42,256 nt of DNA from Trebonia sp036276115 (GCA_036276115.1 DATBEM010000019.1:1-42256), one strand, 5' to 3'. Numbered from the stretch's first letter, positions 14,294-23,091 are shown. Notes: generated from the sequence alone by a model not told the origin. Made by a program: numbers and translations.

Positions 14294-15777
14294 CCGAACA
14301 GGCCGCCCCCGGTCGGCCGGACCGCGCTGAGGCCCCGGCTCGTGCTGAGCATCTGGACCTGGTCGCGGCCGGACGCCTTGGCCCGGTACAGGGCCGCGTC
14401 GGCGGCCGACAGCAGCTCGGTGAGCTCCCGGCGTGAGCCGGCGTCCAGCGCGGCGACGCCGATCGACACCGTGACGGTGACCCGCTCGGCCCCGGCCGTC
14501 CCGGCATCGACGGCCAGCTCGGCGATGTGGGCACGGACCCGCTCGGCGATCCGCAGCGCGTCCGTCGCCCGGGTCTGCGGCAGCAGCATCACGAACTCCT
14601 CGCCGCCGAACCGCCCGGCCACGTCGTAGTCGCGCAGCACCTCGGTCATCGCGGCCGCGATCCGCTTGAGCACCTGGTCCCCGGCCAGGTGCCCGTGGGT
14701 GTCGTTGATCAGCTTGAACTTGTCCAGGTCGAGGAGCGCGACCGCCAGCGGGCTGCCGGTGCGGACCGCCCGGGCGACCTCGGCCCGGGCCTCCTGCTCC
14801 CAGGCGGCCGCGTTGAGCAGGCCGGTCTTGCCGTCCGCGCGGGCATCAGACAGCAGCTGGGCATGGCGCCGGGACCGCTGCAGGAGCGTGCCGAGCGGGA
14901 ACGCGACGAACAGCGCGAGCGGGCTGACGGCGATCCCGAGGGCGACGAGGATGGCGGCGCACAGCTCGCAGGCGTCGTTCAGCAGCGCCGATATTCTCGG
15001 CTTCTCATCGGCGCCGCCCCGGGGGGCACGGGGGGTCGCTCCCCCGGGCGACAGCCGCACGGCCGATGCCGTTGGCTCCGCCGCCGCGCCGCCGGGCGCG
15101 GCGACGGCCAGCAGCGCCCGGCTGGCCAGCCACTGGGCCAGGGCGCAGCAGCTGGCCGCCAGCAGCCAGCGGGCGGGGCCGCCCAGCAGGATCGCGCGCG
15201 GGTCGCCGCCCGCCGGGGCCAGCGCGCGGAAGGCGAGCGCGGCGCCGCCGTAGGCGAGGCCGGCCGCGGCGGCGGCGTACGCCCGCCGGGCGGCTGGCGC
15301 CGCCGCCAGGCCGCCACCCGGCCGCGGGCCATGGCCGGCCGGGCCCGCCCCCCGCGCCGGGTCGTCCCGGGCCAGGGCCAGGCGGACGGCCGGGACCACC
15401 AGCGCGTACAGCAGCGGCAGGTGGATGGCGACCGGCAGCTCCCACACGGCGTAGGCGTCGGGGACGGCGCCCGGCGCGCGGGCGGCCCGGCGGTTCAGGG
15501 CGGCGGTGGCGGCGCCGCAGGCGACCTGCCCGGCCAGCAGCTCCTGGTCGGCCGCGCGCAGGGTGAAGCGGGACGCGAGCACCGCTGCCCATGTGAGGTC
15601 GGCCACAATCACGATGACAACGATGGCACTGACAACGATGCCACGGCCGGGATGCGTGAACGAGGCACGGATGGCGCCGGGCGCCCGGCCGTGGCCGCCG
15701 GCCGGGTCGGCCGGGACCAGGCGGCGGGAAAGCTGCGGAATCCAGTGCCGGGCCACCATGTGCGCTACGCGTTCCAT
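14083..15777 (-). CDS. Membrane-bound diguanylate cyclase (GGDEF)
   Basis: Makes cyclic di-GMP from two GTP. The 564-residue protein starts at ATG 15777 after a strong GGGAGGT site. The N-terminal half has about five hydrophobic segments, for example GIVVSAIVVIVIVADLTWAA and LCAAILVALGIAVSPLALF. The GGDEF domain runs from about 325 to 490 with DKFKLINDTHGH, RFGGEEF near 390 and the inhibitory I-site RDYD exactly five residues before it, so product feedback is expected. After the domain a low-complexity tail of about 70 residues overlaps the lipoprotein gene; the tail may be dispensable. It lies between pheT and the arg cluster. In streptomycetes c-di-GMP acts with BldD in development; a link here is inference. 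Confidence 0.9.
   Translation of the reverse strand: MERVAHMVARHWIPQLSRRLVPADPAGGHGRAPGAIRASFTHPGRGIVVSAIVVIVIVADLTWAAVLASRFTLRAADQELLAGQVACGAATAALNRRAARAPGAVPDAYAVWELPVAIHLPLLYALVVPAVRLALARDDPARGAGPAGHGPRPGGGLAAAPAARRAYAAAAAGLAYGGAALAFRALAPAGGDPRAILLGGPARWLLAASCCALAQWLASRALLAVAAPGGAAAEPTASAVRLSPGGATPRAPRGGADEKPRISALLNDACELCAAILVALGIAVSPLALFVAFPLGTLLQRSRRHAQLLSDARADGKTGLLNAAAWEQEARAEVARAVRTGSPLAVALLDLDKFKLINDTHGHLAGDQVLKRIAAAMTEVLRDYDVAGRFGGEEFVMLLPQTRATDALRIAERVRAHIAELAVDAGTAGAERVTVTVSIGVAALDAGSRRELTELLSAADAALYRAKASGRDQVQMLSTSRGLSAVRPTGGGLFGQLAGDGAGDAGDAGRSSTATTSALAVLHSDVTPFFSTCGVGNPWQVHPLIETGAPPPLPCSEPSLRAAV
15016..15051. repeat. GC-rich repeat, copy 2, inside the diguanylate cyclase gene
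   Basis: This stretch shares with 9381-9410 the order CCCCGGG, ACGGGGGGTCG, then CCCCCGGG followed by YGA. The copies differ by a short insertion and few substitutions. Here it lies in frame between the membrane part and the GGDEF domain and codes for a Gly/Pro/Arg-rich linker. Confidence 0.5.
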
Positions 15778-15981
15778 CGTGACCTCCCGGGGTTAGCGAC
15801 GCGATCAGTTGCCATGCTTCCTGGGCAGGAAGGATAGCTGACCGTTGCCCGTTAATCCCACATTGTCACAGATTTCCCTCGTGTATCGCACGTTATCCGG
15901 TCGTATGACCCGCGATCGCCGCCCGGTCACCGGCCAGGACCGCATGGCGCGGGCCCGGACGCGGGAGGCCCGGGGAGACGC

Positions 15982-16020
15982 GGGAGGCCCGGGGAACGGC
16001 TGGCGTTCCCCGGGCCTCCC
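15982..16020 (-). terminator. Strong hairpin after pheT
   Basis: A perfect 17-bp stem (15982-15998 with 16004-16020) has a 5-base loop GCTGG, 27 bases after the pheT stop. There is no T-run on either side, as is common for actinomycete terminators. The left arm is nearly duplicated at 15963-15980, so two competing hairpins are possible. The rest of 15778-16047 is the upstream region of the cyclase gene and is less GC-rich than average. Confidence 0.75.
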
Positions 16021-16047
16021 CCGGTGAGCGGGTGGTGCCCGCCAGGA

Positions 16048-18702
16048 TCAGGCGCGCTGGACGGCGCCCACCCGGTGGCTGGCCTCGGCGACCGCCGCGT
16101 CGCGGGCGGCCGTGGTCTCGGCCACCGTGAGCGTGCGGTCCGGGGCCCGGAACCGCAGCGTGTAGGCGAGCGACTTCTCGCCCGCGGCGAGCTGGGCGCC
16201 GGTGTAGACGTCGAACAGGCGCACGTCCTCCAGCAGGCCGCCCGCCCCGGCCGCGAGGGCCTCCTCGACGGCGGCGGCCGGCACGGCCGCCGCCACGACG
16301 AGGGCGACGTCCTGGGTCGCGAGCGGGTAGGCCGACAAGGGCGGCGCGGCCGCCTTCGGCGACGCCTCGGCGGCGACGGCGAGGGTGGTGAAGTCCAGCT
16401 CGAACGCGCACGTCCGCGCGGGCACCCCGAATGCCGCCACGACCCGCGGGTGCAGCTCGCCCGCGTGCCCGACGAGCCACTCGTGCTGCTCGCTGCCGGG
16501 GGCGGCGTGCTTGGGGGCGGTGACGGCGCGCACGTACAGGGCCGCGCAGCGGCCCGGGTGCCACGGCGCCTCGGCCGCCGCCCTGACCTCCAGCGTGAGG
16601 TGGGCGGTGGCGGCCACGGCCCGGGCCGCCTCGATCGCGTCGGCCCAGTCCGCCGCGCGGCCGGGGCCCCACCAGCCGGGCAGCTCGCGCTGCCCGGCCC
16701 AGACCGCCCCGATGTGCGCCGGCTGGTCCGGCAGCGCGGCCTCCAGCCGCGACAGCTCGCCGGTGTCCGGTCCCCGGTCGGTCGCCAGGATCGGCGCGGT
16801 GGCCGGGGCGCCCGGGCGGGGCCGGAACACCAGCCCGGCCTCGTAGAGGGCCACGTCGGTGAACCCGCGCCCGGTGTTGCGGGCCAGGGCGCGCAGCAGC
16901 CCGGGCAGCAGCGTGGTGCGCAGGAACGGCTCGTCCTCGCTGAGCGGGTTGGCGATCCGCACGGCCGGGCGGCGCTCGTCGTGCGGCGGCAGGCTGAGGC
17001 TGTCGGCGTCCTTGCCGGGCGCGAACGGGTCGGTGTGCAGCTCGACCAGGCCCGCTTCGGCCAGGGTGCGGGCGACCGAGCGGGCCAGCCGCTGCCGGGG
17101 CGACAGGCCGCGCCCGGCCAGCGCCCGCGGCATCGCGGCCGGGATGGCCTCATACCCCTCGAGCCGGATGACCTCCTCGGCCAGGTCGGCCGGGTCGGTC
17201 AGGTCGGGCCGCCACGATGGCGGCGTGACCCGCAGGACCGGGACCTCCCGGTCGTGCTTGCCGTGGTGCGGGGCGACGGGCGCGGTGGCCTGCGCGGTGG
17301 CGCCCGGCCGGGCGGGCGGCGCCCGCCAGGGGGCGATCGTCGGCTCGGCCGGGGCGTGGGCCTCGGCCACGGTGCAGCCGACCTCGGCCAGCCGCCGGGC
17401 CACGGTGTCGAGCCCGTAGGGGACTCCCGCTACCCGGTCGGGGTAGTCGGCCGCCATGGTGATCGTCACCGGGGCGGCGTCGGCCCGCGCGTAGGTAAGG
17501 CCGGCCGCGACGGTGCCGCCGCCGAGCTCGGCCAGCAGCTGGGCGGCCCGCCCGGTGGCCGGACCCGGCAGCTCCGGGTCGGTGCCGCGCTCGAACCGGT
17601 AGGAGGCCTCGGAGTGCAGCTTGTGCCGCCGGGCCATCGCCGCGACGCCGGTGGCGGAGAAGTGGGCGCCCTCGATGACGATGTCGGCCGTGCGCTCGTC
17701 GATCTCGGTGGCCAGCCCGCCCATCGTCCCGGCGAGCGAGATCGGCCCGGACCCGTCGGTGATGAGGATGTCGCGCGGGTCCAGCGCCCGGGTGACGTGG
17801 TCGAGGGTCTCCAGCCGCTCGCCCGCCGCCGCCCGCCGGACCACGATCGGGCCGGCGAGCTTGCCGCGGTCGAAGGCGTGCAGCGGCTGGCCCAGCTCCA
17901 GCATCAGGTAGTTGGTGACGTCGACGGCCAGGGACACCGAGCGGACCCCGCAGCGGGCCAGCCGCAGCCACATCCACACGGGGGTCGGGGCGGCCGGGTC
18001 GAAGCCGCTCACCTCCCGGAAGGCGATCCGGTCGCAGGCGGCCGGGTCGGCGATGGAGGCGGGGTACCCGCCCGCCGTGCCCGCCTCGGGGGCGCCCGCC
18101 GGGACCGGGTCGGTGAACGGGACCTGGTAGGCCGAGGCCAGCTCGCGGGCGATGCCGCGGATGCTGACGGCGTAGCCGCGGTCGGGGGTGATCGCGATGT
18201 CGAAGACGTGGTCGCGCAGCCCCGCGTAGGCGCCGAAGTCGGCCCCGAGGGGGGCGCCCGGCGGCAGCACGATGATCCCGCTGTGGTCCTCGCCGACGGC
18301 GAGCTCATCGGCCGCGCAGAGCATGCCCTCGGACATGTGGTCGTAGGTCCTGCGGGCGGCGATCTCGAAGCCGCCGGGCAGCACGGTCCCGGGCAGCGCG
18401 AGGACGACCCGGTCGCCGGGGGCGAAGTTGCGGGCGCCGCAGATGACGCCGCGCAGCGCCTGCGGGTCGGCGGCCAGGTCATCGGCGGACGTGGCGACCC
18501 GGCAGTAGCGGATCGGCTTCTTGAAGCTGGTGAGCTCCTCGACCGTCACCACCTGGGCGACGACGAGGCCGTCGATGCCGCCGACTGGCTCGTGGGTCTC
18601 GACCTCCAGCCCGGCGGCGGTCAGCCGCCGGGCGATGTCGGCCGGGGTGGCCTGCTCGGGGACGGGCGCGTAGGCGCGCAGCCAGGAAAGGGGAACCTTC
18701 AT
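16048..18702 (-). CDS. pheT: Phenylalanine--tRNA ligase beta subunit
   Basis: Large subunit of the alpha2-beta2 PheRS; it holds editing and tRNA-binding domains. The 884-residue product starts MKVPLSWLRAYAPV. It shows the EMAP-like tRNA-binding domain (FAPGDRVVLALPG), the B3/B4 editing module (ALDPRDILITDG, GTMGGLATEI), B5, a catalytic-like core and the C-terminal FDX-ACB domain that ends VAEASHRVGAVQRA. It is longer than the common 800-830 residues; part of this is an Ala/Pro-rich insert near residues 455-485. The ATG at 18702 lies 7 bases after pheS. An in-frame extension into pheS was rejected because homology begins at MKVPLSW. Confidence 0.96.
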   Translation of the reverse strand: MKVPLSWLRAYAPVPEQATPADIARRLTAAGLEVETHEPVGGIDGLVVAQVVTVEELTSFKKPIRYCRVATSADDLAADPQALRGVICGARNFAPGDRVVLALPGTVLPGGFEIAARRTYDHMSEGMLCAADELAVGEDHSGIIVLPPGAPLGADFGAYAGLRDHVFDIAITPDRGYAVSIRGIARELASAYQVPFTDPVPAGAPEAGTAGGYPASIADPAACDRIAFREVSGFDPAAPTPVWMWLRLARCGVRSVSLAVDVTNYLMLELGQPLHAFDRGKLAGPIVVRRAAAGERLETLDHVTRALDPRDILITDGSGPISLAGTMGGLATEIDERTADIVIEGAHFSATGVAAMARRHKLHSEASYRFERGTDPELPGPATGRAAQLLAELGGGTVAAGLTYARADAAPVTITMAADYPDRVAGVPYGLDTVARRLAEVGCTVAEAHAPAEPTIAPWRAPPARPGATAQATAPVAPHHGKHDREVPVLRVTPPSWRPDLTDPADLAEEVIRLEGYEAIPAAMPRALAGRGLSPRQRLARSVARTLAEAGLVELHTDPFAPGKDADSLSLPPHDERRPAVRIANPLSEDEPFLRTTLLPGLLRALARNTGRGFTDVALYEAGLVFRPRPGAPATAPILATDRGPDTGELSRLEAALPDQPAHIGAVWAGQRELPGWWGPGRAADWADAIEAARAVAATAHLTLEVRAAAEAPWHPGRCAALYVRAVTAPKHAAPGSEQHEWLVGHAGELHPRVVAAFGVPARTCAFELDFTTLAVAAEASPKAAAPPLSAYPLATQDVALVVAAAVPAAAVEEALAAGAGGLLEDVRLFDVYTGAQLAAGEKSLAYTLRFRAPDRTLTVAETTAARDAAVAEASHRVGAVQRA

Positions 18703-18709
18703 CTCGCGT

Positions 18710-19840
18710 CTACAACTCCATCCCGAAAGCGCGGCTGAAGCGGACATCGCCGTCGGTGGTGTCCTTGATGTCGCCGATCCCGTGGCCGAGCATGAGGGCC
18801 CGCTCGATGCCGAGCCCGAACGCGAACCCGCTGTAGCGGTCCGGGTCGATGCCGCACGCGACGAGCACGCGGGGGTTGACCATGCCGCAGCCGGCGATCT
18901 CGATCCAGCCCATCGACCGGCAGGTCCGGCACGGGTCGGCGCCCGCCTCGGTGGACGCGCCCCGGCAGACATGGCACTCCATCGAGACGTCGGCCGACGG
19001 CTCGGTGAACGGGAAGTAGTCCGGGCGCAGCCGGGTCCGCAGGCCCGCGCCGAACAACGCGTCCACGAACGCCTGGATGGCCCCGCGCAGGTCCGCCATC
19101 GTCAGGCCCTCGTCCACCGCGAGGCACTCGATCTGGTAGAACGCGGCCAGGTGGGTGGCGTCGCTGGCCTCGTTGCGGTACACCCGCCCGGGGCTGACGA
19201 CGTACAGCGGCAGCGGCCGGGTCAGCATCGAGCGGACCTGCACCGGCGAGGTGTGGGTGCGCAGCACCAGCCCGGAGCGCCCGCCCTCGCCCGCCCCGCC
19301 GGGGGGCGCGACGAACAGCGTGTCCTGCATCTCCCGGGCCGGGTGGTCGGGCGGGAAGTTGAGGGCGTCGAAGTTGAACCACTCGGCCTCGACCTCGGGC
19401 CCCTCGGCGACCTCGTAGCCCAGCGCCACGAACACGTCCGACAGCTTCTCGGCGGTCAGGCTGACCGGGTGCCGGGCGCCGACCGGAACGCGGGCCCCGG
19501 GCAGGGTGACGTCAACGGCCTCCTCGATCAGGACGCGCTCGTCGCGCTCGCGCTCAAGCTCGGCGGTGCGGGCGGCGATGGCCTCCCGCACCCGGCCCTG
19601 GGCCTGCCCCACCCGCTTGCCCGCGTCGGCCCGTGCCTGCGGCGGCAGCGCGCGGATCTCCGCTCGCGCCGCGGTCAGGGGCGCGCGGTCGCCGGCGTGG
19701 GCCAGCCGGGCCGCCTTCAGCTCATCCAGGGTGGCCGCGGCGGCGACCGCCGCGAGGGCGTCGTTAACCGCGCGCGCGATCTCGCCGGCGGACAATGCGG
19801 TCACTTCCACCGGGTCATAGCTCTTGTTTGGTGCGGACAT
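18710..19840 (-). CDS. pheS: Phenylalanine--tRNA ligase alpha subunit
   Basis: Catalytic subunit of PheRS (class II). The 376-residue product has the N-terminal coiled-coil arm, GARHPVSLTAEKL, motif 2 around RVYRNEASDATHLAAFYQIE, and motif 3 GFAFGLGIERALMLGHGI. The ATG at 19840 (MSAPNKSYDP) is preferred to an in-frame start 23 codons earlier. Upstream, 148 bases separate it from the histidine kinase; I found no leader peptide rich in Phe and no T-box there. It forms an operon with pheT. Confidence 0.96.
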   Translation of the reverse strand: MSAPNKSYDPVEVTALSAGEIARAVNDALAAVAAAATLDELKAARLAHAGDRAPLTAARAEIRALPPQARADAGKRVGQAQGRVREAIAARTAELERERDERVLIEEAVDVTLPGARVPVGARHPVSLTAEKLSDVFVALGYEVAEGPEVEAEWFNFDALNFPPDHPAREMQDTLFVAPPGGAGEGGRSGLVLRTHTSPVQVRSMLTRPLPLYVVSPGRVYRNEASDATHLAAFYQIECLAVDEGLTMADLRGAIQAFVDALFGAGLRTRLRPDYFPFTEPSADVSMECHVCRGASTEAGADPCRTCRSMGWIEIAGCGMVNPRVLVACGIDPDRYSGFAFGLGIERALMLGHGIGDIKDTTDGDVRFSRAFGMEL

Positions 19841-19988
19841 TATTGATTGGTCCTGCTTCCAGGGGGGGCCACGGTCGGTATCAGGCCCACGCGGGTATCT
19901 GCCGTCCATCCAGCCGGACAGGCAGTGGTGACTCTACCGACCCACCGCCCCGCCCGGGCATGAGAGGTACGCCCGCCGTCAGCGGGGC

Positions 19989-21125
19989 CTAAGCGATGGG
20001 GACCCCGGCGGGCAGGATAAATCGGAATTCCGCGCCGCCCTCGGGGGCCGGGCGCACGGCGATGCTGCCGCCAAGCGCCTCCACGAGGCCCTTCACGATG
20101 TAGAGCCCGAGGCCCGTTCCGCCGCGGCGCTTGCCCCGCCAGAACTGGCGGAAGACGCGGGCCGCCATCTCCGGGGGAATTCCCTCCCCCTGGTCGCGCA
20201 CGGACACGGCTATTGCCGGATCACCGCCCAATTGCGCGCCTTCTACCACGACTGTCACGATACCACCGCCGTGACGGACCGCGTTCTCCACCAGGTTGCC
20301 GAGGATCTGGTCGATCTTGTCGGCGTCGAGCCAGGTCTCGGGCAGCGGGCCCTGCCCGGCTGGCCCGGCCTGCAGCCGGAAGCGGTCCTCGGAGTCGCCC
20401 GCGGCGACCCGGCCGGCGATGATCTTGCGCGCCCGGTCGGGCACGTCGACGAGCTGGCGGTGGACCTCCATGCGGCCCGACTCGAGCCGCGACACGTCCA
20501 GCAGCTCGGTGATGAGCCTGGTCACCCGGTCGGCGTCGGCGTTGACGGTCTCCAGCATGACGCGCTTCTGGTCGTCGGTGAACCGGTGCCACTTGGCCAG
20601 CAGCGTCGCGGTGAAGCCCTTGACGCTGGTCAGCGGCGAGCGCAGCTCGTGGGCGACGGTGGACACCAGCTCGGCCCGGCTGCGCTCCAGGCGGGCGCGG
20701 GCCGCGTTGCCGCGCAGGCTGATCACGAGCCGCCTGACCTGGCCCGATCGCTCGCCGTCGCGGACGTACCCGACGGTGACCAGCAGCTCGGTGCCGTCGG
20801 AGAGGTACAGCGACCGCTCCGGGTGCCGGGTGCGGGTCGCCAGCCCCTGGTACGGGTCCACGAACAGCCACCAGTCGCGCTCGTCGGCGTCGCGGAAGGG
20901 CAGCACGTCGAAGACGAACTTGCCGAGGGCGTCGGAGGCCGCGGTGCCGGTCAGCCGGGCGGCGGAGCGGTTGAACAGCACGACGCGCCCGGCGTCGTCG
21001 GCCACCACCAGGCCGTCGGGCAGCTCGTCAGCGGCAATCCACTCGGCCCGGTCTTCCGCCTGCCCGGTGCGGGCAGGCTCAGTCCCAGGCACGCCGGCAG
21101 GTTTCCGGCCGGTGGTCCCATCCAC
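19989..21125 (-). CDS. PAS-domain sensor histidine kinase (orphan)
   Basis: The 378-residue product has a PAS domain (about 28-130, DELPDGLVVADDAGRVVLFN), then a HisKA domain with the phosphorylated His159 in AHELRSPLTSVKG, and an HATPase_c domain with N-box LGNLVENAVRHGG (around N281), G1 DQGEGIP and G2 GGTGLGLYIVKG. There is no transmembrane segment, so it senses something in the cytosol. No response regulator gene lies in the window. The same kinase gene sits between the rRNA methylase and pheS in Streptomyces, so the location is old. The start is GTG 21125; ligand and partner are unknown. Confidence 0.92.
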   Translation of the reverse strand: MDGTTGRKPAGVPGTEPARTGQAEDRAEWIAADELPDGLVVADDAGRVVLFNRSAARLTGTAASDALGKFVFDVLPFRDADERDWWLFVDPYQGLATRTRHPERSLYLSDGTELLVTVGYVRDGERSGQVRRLVISLRGNAARARLERSRAELVSTVAHELRSPLTSVKGFTATLLAKWHRFTDDQKRVMLETVNADADRVTRLITELLDVSRLESGRMEVHRQLVDVPDRARKIIAGRVAAGDSEDRFRLQAGPAGQGPLPETWLDADKIDQILGNLVENAVRHGGGIVTVVVEGAQLGGDPAIAVSVRDQGEGIPPEMAARVFRQFWRGKRRGGTGLGLYIVKGLVEALGGSIAVRPAPEGGAEFRFILPAGVPIA

Positions 21126-21379
21126 GACAGCGACGCCTCCGTCCGACAGGGGCCGCGCCGCCGGCTAGTGAGGACTTGCCACTAACGGCGCGGGTGACGG
21201 AATGTGATCAGACTCTAGCGCGTGAAACCCTGGTTATGACAGTCCCCCGCGCTGGATTTCTCTATGTTGTAAGACAAATACCCAATGCCACAAAGAATCC
21301 TTACGCACCATTAGGGCGCGCAACGCATAGTAATCATATAGTGCCGCGGGAGGACTTTGATCCGCGCTTCACGCGCGCA
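21126..21379 (-). promoter_or_regulatory. Upstream region of the histidine kinase, relatively AT-rich
   Basis: This 254-base gap holds no gene but is much richer in A and T than its flanks (for example ATGATTACTATGCG and TTTGTCTTACAACATAGAG on the minus strand). A candidate promoter is CTGTCA (21237-21242), 19 bases, TAGAGT (21212-21217); the same -10 occurs in the distal rRNA promoter. The spacer is longer than ideal, so I treat this as tentative. Confidence 0.35.
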
Positions 21380-22273
21380 TTAGAGCGCCCGCGCCCGCTG
21401 CGCGCTCGCGGAAGCGTAGAGGCATACGGCGGCGGCGGTCGCCAGGTTCAGGCTCTCGGCCTTGCCGTAGATCGGCACCGCGAGGCTCTCGTCGGCCAGG
21501 TCGAGCAGGTCCGGCGGCAGCCCCCAGGCCTCGTTCCCGAACAGCCACGCGGTCGGCCCCGCCAGCCGCGCCCGGGCAGCGGGATCATCCAGGGCGGCGC
21601 CGGAGCGGCCGTCGGCCGCGATCACCCGCAGCCCGGCCGCGCGCAGCTCCGCGATCGCCTGCGGCAGCCGGACGCCCTGCTCCGACAGGGCCGCGAACGG
21701 CAGGTGGAACAGGCTGCCGGCGCTGGCCCGCACGCACTTGCCGTTGTACGGGTCGACGGAGGCGTCGGAGAAGACCACCGCGTCCGCCCCGGCCGCGTCG
21801 GCCGCCCGCAGCACCGTGCCCGCGTTGCCGGGGTCGCGCACGTTGGCCAGCAGCGCGACCAGCGGCGGGCGGCCCGCGCGGGTGCCCGCCCGCTCCGGCC
21901 CGCCCAGGCCGGTGCCCGCCAGCCGGGTGGCGGCGAGGCTGGTGACGGCGGACAGGGGAACGTCGATGAACCCGCAGACCGCCAGCAGCCCCTGCGGGGT
22001 GACGGTCTGGGCGAGCTCACTCATCGTCTCGCCGCTGATCACCTGGACGCTGATGCCGGCGTCGGCGGCCGCCGCGACGAGGCCGGCGTGGCGGGCCTGG
22101 GCGGGGGCGGTGACGAACAGGTCGGTGACCAGGGCTCCCGTGGCCAGCGCCTCGCCGACCGCCTGCGGGCCCTCCGCGAGGAAGGCCCGCTCGCGCTGGC
22201 GGAACGCCCGCTTGGTCAGCCGCCGCGCGGCCTTGAGCCGCGCGTTGCTGGCGGTGGGGAGCGTGGGGAGCAG
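21380..22273 (-). CDS. TrmH/SpoU-family RNA methyltransferase, probable CTG start
   Basis: Transfers a methyl group from SAM to a ribose in rRNA or tRNA. The SPOUT domain has LLANVRDPGNAGTVLRAADA (motif 1), LFGNEAWGL (motif 2) and PIYGKAESLNLATAAAVCLY (motif 3), the knot that binds SAM. The N-terminal RNA-binding part is clear (ASNARLKAARRLTKRAF, RAFLAEGPQAV) but has no ATG, GTG or TTG in frame. The first in-frame codon after the rplT stop is CTG (22271-22273), one base after TAA, giving 297 residues, a normal family length. The first GTG, at 22042, would delete the whole N-terminal domain. Termination-reinitiation at CTG is inferred. Confidence 0.85.
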   Translation of the reverse strand: MLPTLPTASNARLKAARRLTKRAFRQRERAFLAEGPQAVGEALATGALVTDLFVTAPAQARHAGLVAAAADAGISVQVISGETMSELAQTVTPQGLLAVCGFIDVPLSAVTSLAATRLAGTGLGGPERAGTRAGRPPLVALLANVRDPGNAGTVLRAADAAGADAVVFSDASVDPYNGKCVRASAGSLFHLPFAALSEQGVRLPQAIAELRAAGLRVIAADGRSGAALDDPAARARLAGPTAWLFGNEAWGLPPDLLDLADESLAVPIYGKAESLNLATAAAVCLYASASAQRARAL

Positions 22274-22274
22274 G

Positions 22275-22646
22275 TTAGGCCGCCGCGGTCTCGGGCAGCG
22301 CGGCCCGCGCGACCTCGACCAGGGCGGCGAATGCCACGCCGTCGGTCACGGCCAGGTCGGCGAGCACCTTGCGGTCCACCTCGACGCCGGCGGCCTTGAG
22401 GCCCTGCACGAAGCGGTTGTAGGTCAGGCCGTTCGCGCGCGAGGCGGCGTTGATCCGCTGGATCCACAGCCGCCGGAAGTTGCCCTTGCGGTCCTTGCGG
22501 TCGCGGTAGGCGTACGTCATCGAGTGGAGCACTTGCTCCTTGGCCTTGCGGTACAGCCGGGACCGCTGGCCGCGGTAGCCGCTTGCCCGCTCGAGCGTCG
22601 TGCGGCGCTTCTTCTGGGCGTTGAGCGCCCGCTTCACGCGTGCCAT
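22275..22646 (-). CDS. rplT: 50S ribosomal protein L20
   Basis: Early 50S assembly protein that binds 23S rRNA. The 123-residue product begins MARVKRALNAQKKRRTTLER and holds the family core GYRGQRSRLYRKAKEQ, RKGNFRRLWIQRINAA and NGLTYNRFVQGL. It is the third gene of infC-rpmI-rplT, 75 bases after rpmI. The RNA methylase follows after one base. In firmicutes L20 represses its own operon; in this window the leader structures lie before infC and before rpmI. Confidence 0.98.
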   Translation of the reverse strand: MARVKRALNAQKKRRTTLERASGYRGQRSRLYRKAKEQVLHSMTYAYRDRKDRKGNFRRLWIQRINAASRANGLTYNRFVQGLKAAGVEVDRKVLADLAVTDGVAFAALVEVARAALPETAAA

Positions 22647-22721
22647 CTGGGTTGTTCTCCTCGTGTCGTCTCAGTCGTCAGTCAGGGCCGGTGGCCGGGG
22701 GCCAGGCTGCCCGGGGAGGCG

Positions 22722-22916
22722 CTAGCGGCCCAGGAGCCGCTTGATCTCGCGGACGTCGTTCTTCGCGAGCTCCTGCTCGCCCGACAGGCGCCGGGTGACG
22801 CGCGAGGACTTGTGCTCAAGCAGGTGGTTCTTGCCGGCGCGGAGCCGCATGATCTTGCCGGTGCCGGTGATCTTGAACCGCTTGGCGGTGCCCTTGTGGG
22901 TCTTCATCTTCGGCAT
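22722..22916 (-). CDS. rpmI: 50S ribosomal protein L35
   Basis: A 64-residue basic ribosomal protein. It has the family start MPKMKTHKGTAKRFKITGTG and the core LRAGKNHLLEHKSSRVTRRL. The length is typical. It lies between infC and rplT; 175 bases separate it from infC, and that gap holds a terminator-like hairpin (22965-22996), so its output may be set apart from that of IF-3. Confidence 0.98.
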   Translation of the reverse strand: MPKMKTHKGTAKRFKITGTGKIMRLRAGKNHLLEHKSSRVTRRLSGEQELAKNDVREIKRLLGR

Positions 22917-22964
22917 GGTCGCCTCGTCTCCAGTCGTCGGTGAGTGCCCAGCGTGGGCAGCCTT

Positions 22965-22996
22965 AAAACGACGCGGGCCGCCTGCGACCCGCGTCG
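22965..22996 (-). terminator. Hairpin plus TTTT between infC and rpmI (attenuator candidate)
   Basis: On the minus strand CGACGCGGG (22988-22996) pairs with CCCGCGTCG (22969-22977) across a 10-base loop and is followed by TTTTAAGG. Nine perfect base pairs and a T-run make a plausible Rho-independent terminator 48 bases before rpmI. Since rpmI and rplT should be co-transcribed with infC, it probably acts as a partial terminator or a regulated attenuator. Confidence 0.6.
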
Positions 22997-23091
22997 CTCG
23001 CCCGGCAGGCCGGGCCGTTCCTTACTAGCCTGAGGCTGCCCGGGGCAGGGCCGCCCAGGTGGCGGCCCCGGCGTCCCGGGCAGTCAGCGCG

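Noticed and set aside
16024..18738. A 904-codon open frame on the + strand opposite pheT
   Set aside because: It lies antisense to a fully conserved pheT, is rich in Arg/Gly/Pro, and matches no family. Long antisense frames are expected in DNA this rich in GC.
16048..18972. An N-terminal extension of PheT by 90 residues
   Set aside because: It overlaps the conserved end of pheS; PheT homology begins at MKVPLSWLR seven bases after the pheS stop.
19841..19988. A possible T-box or Phe leader peptide before pheS
   Set aside because: I found no T-box core sequence, no run of Phe codons and no terminator pairing in this 148-base gap.
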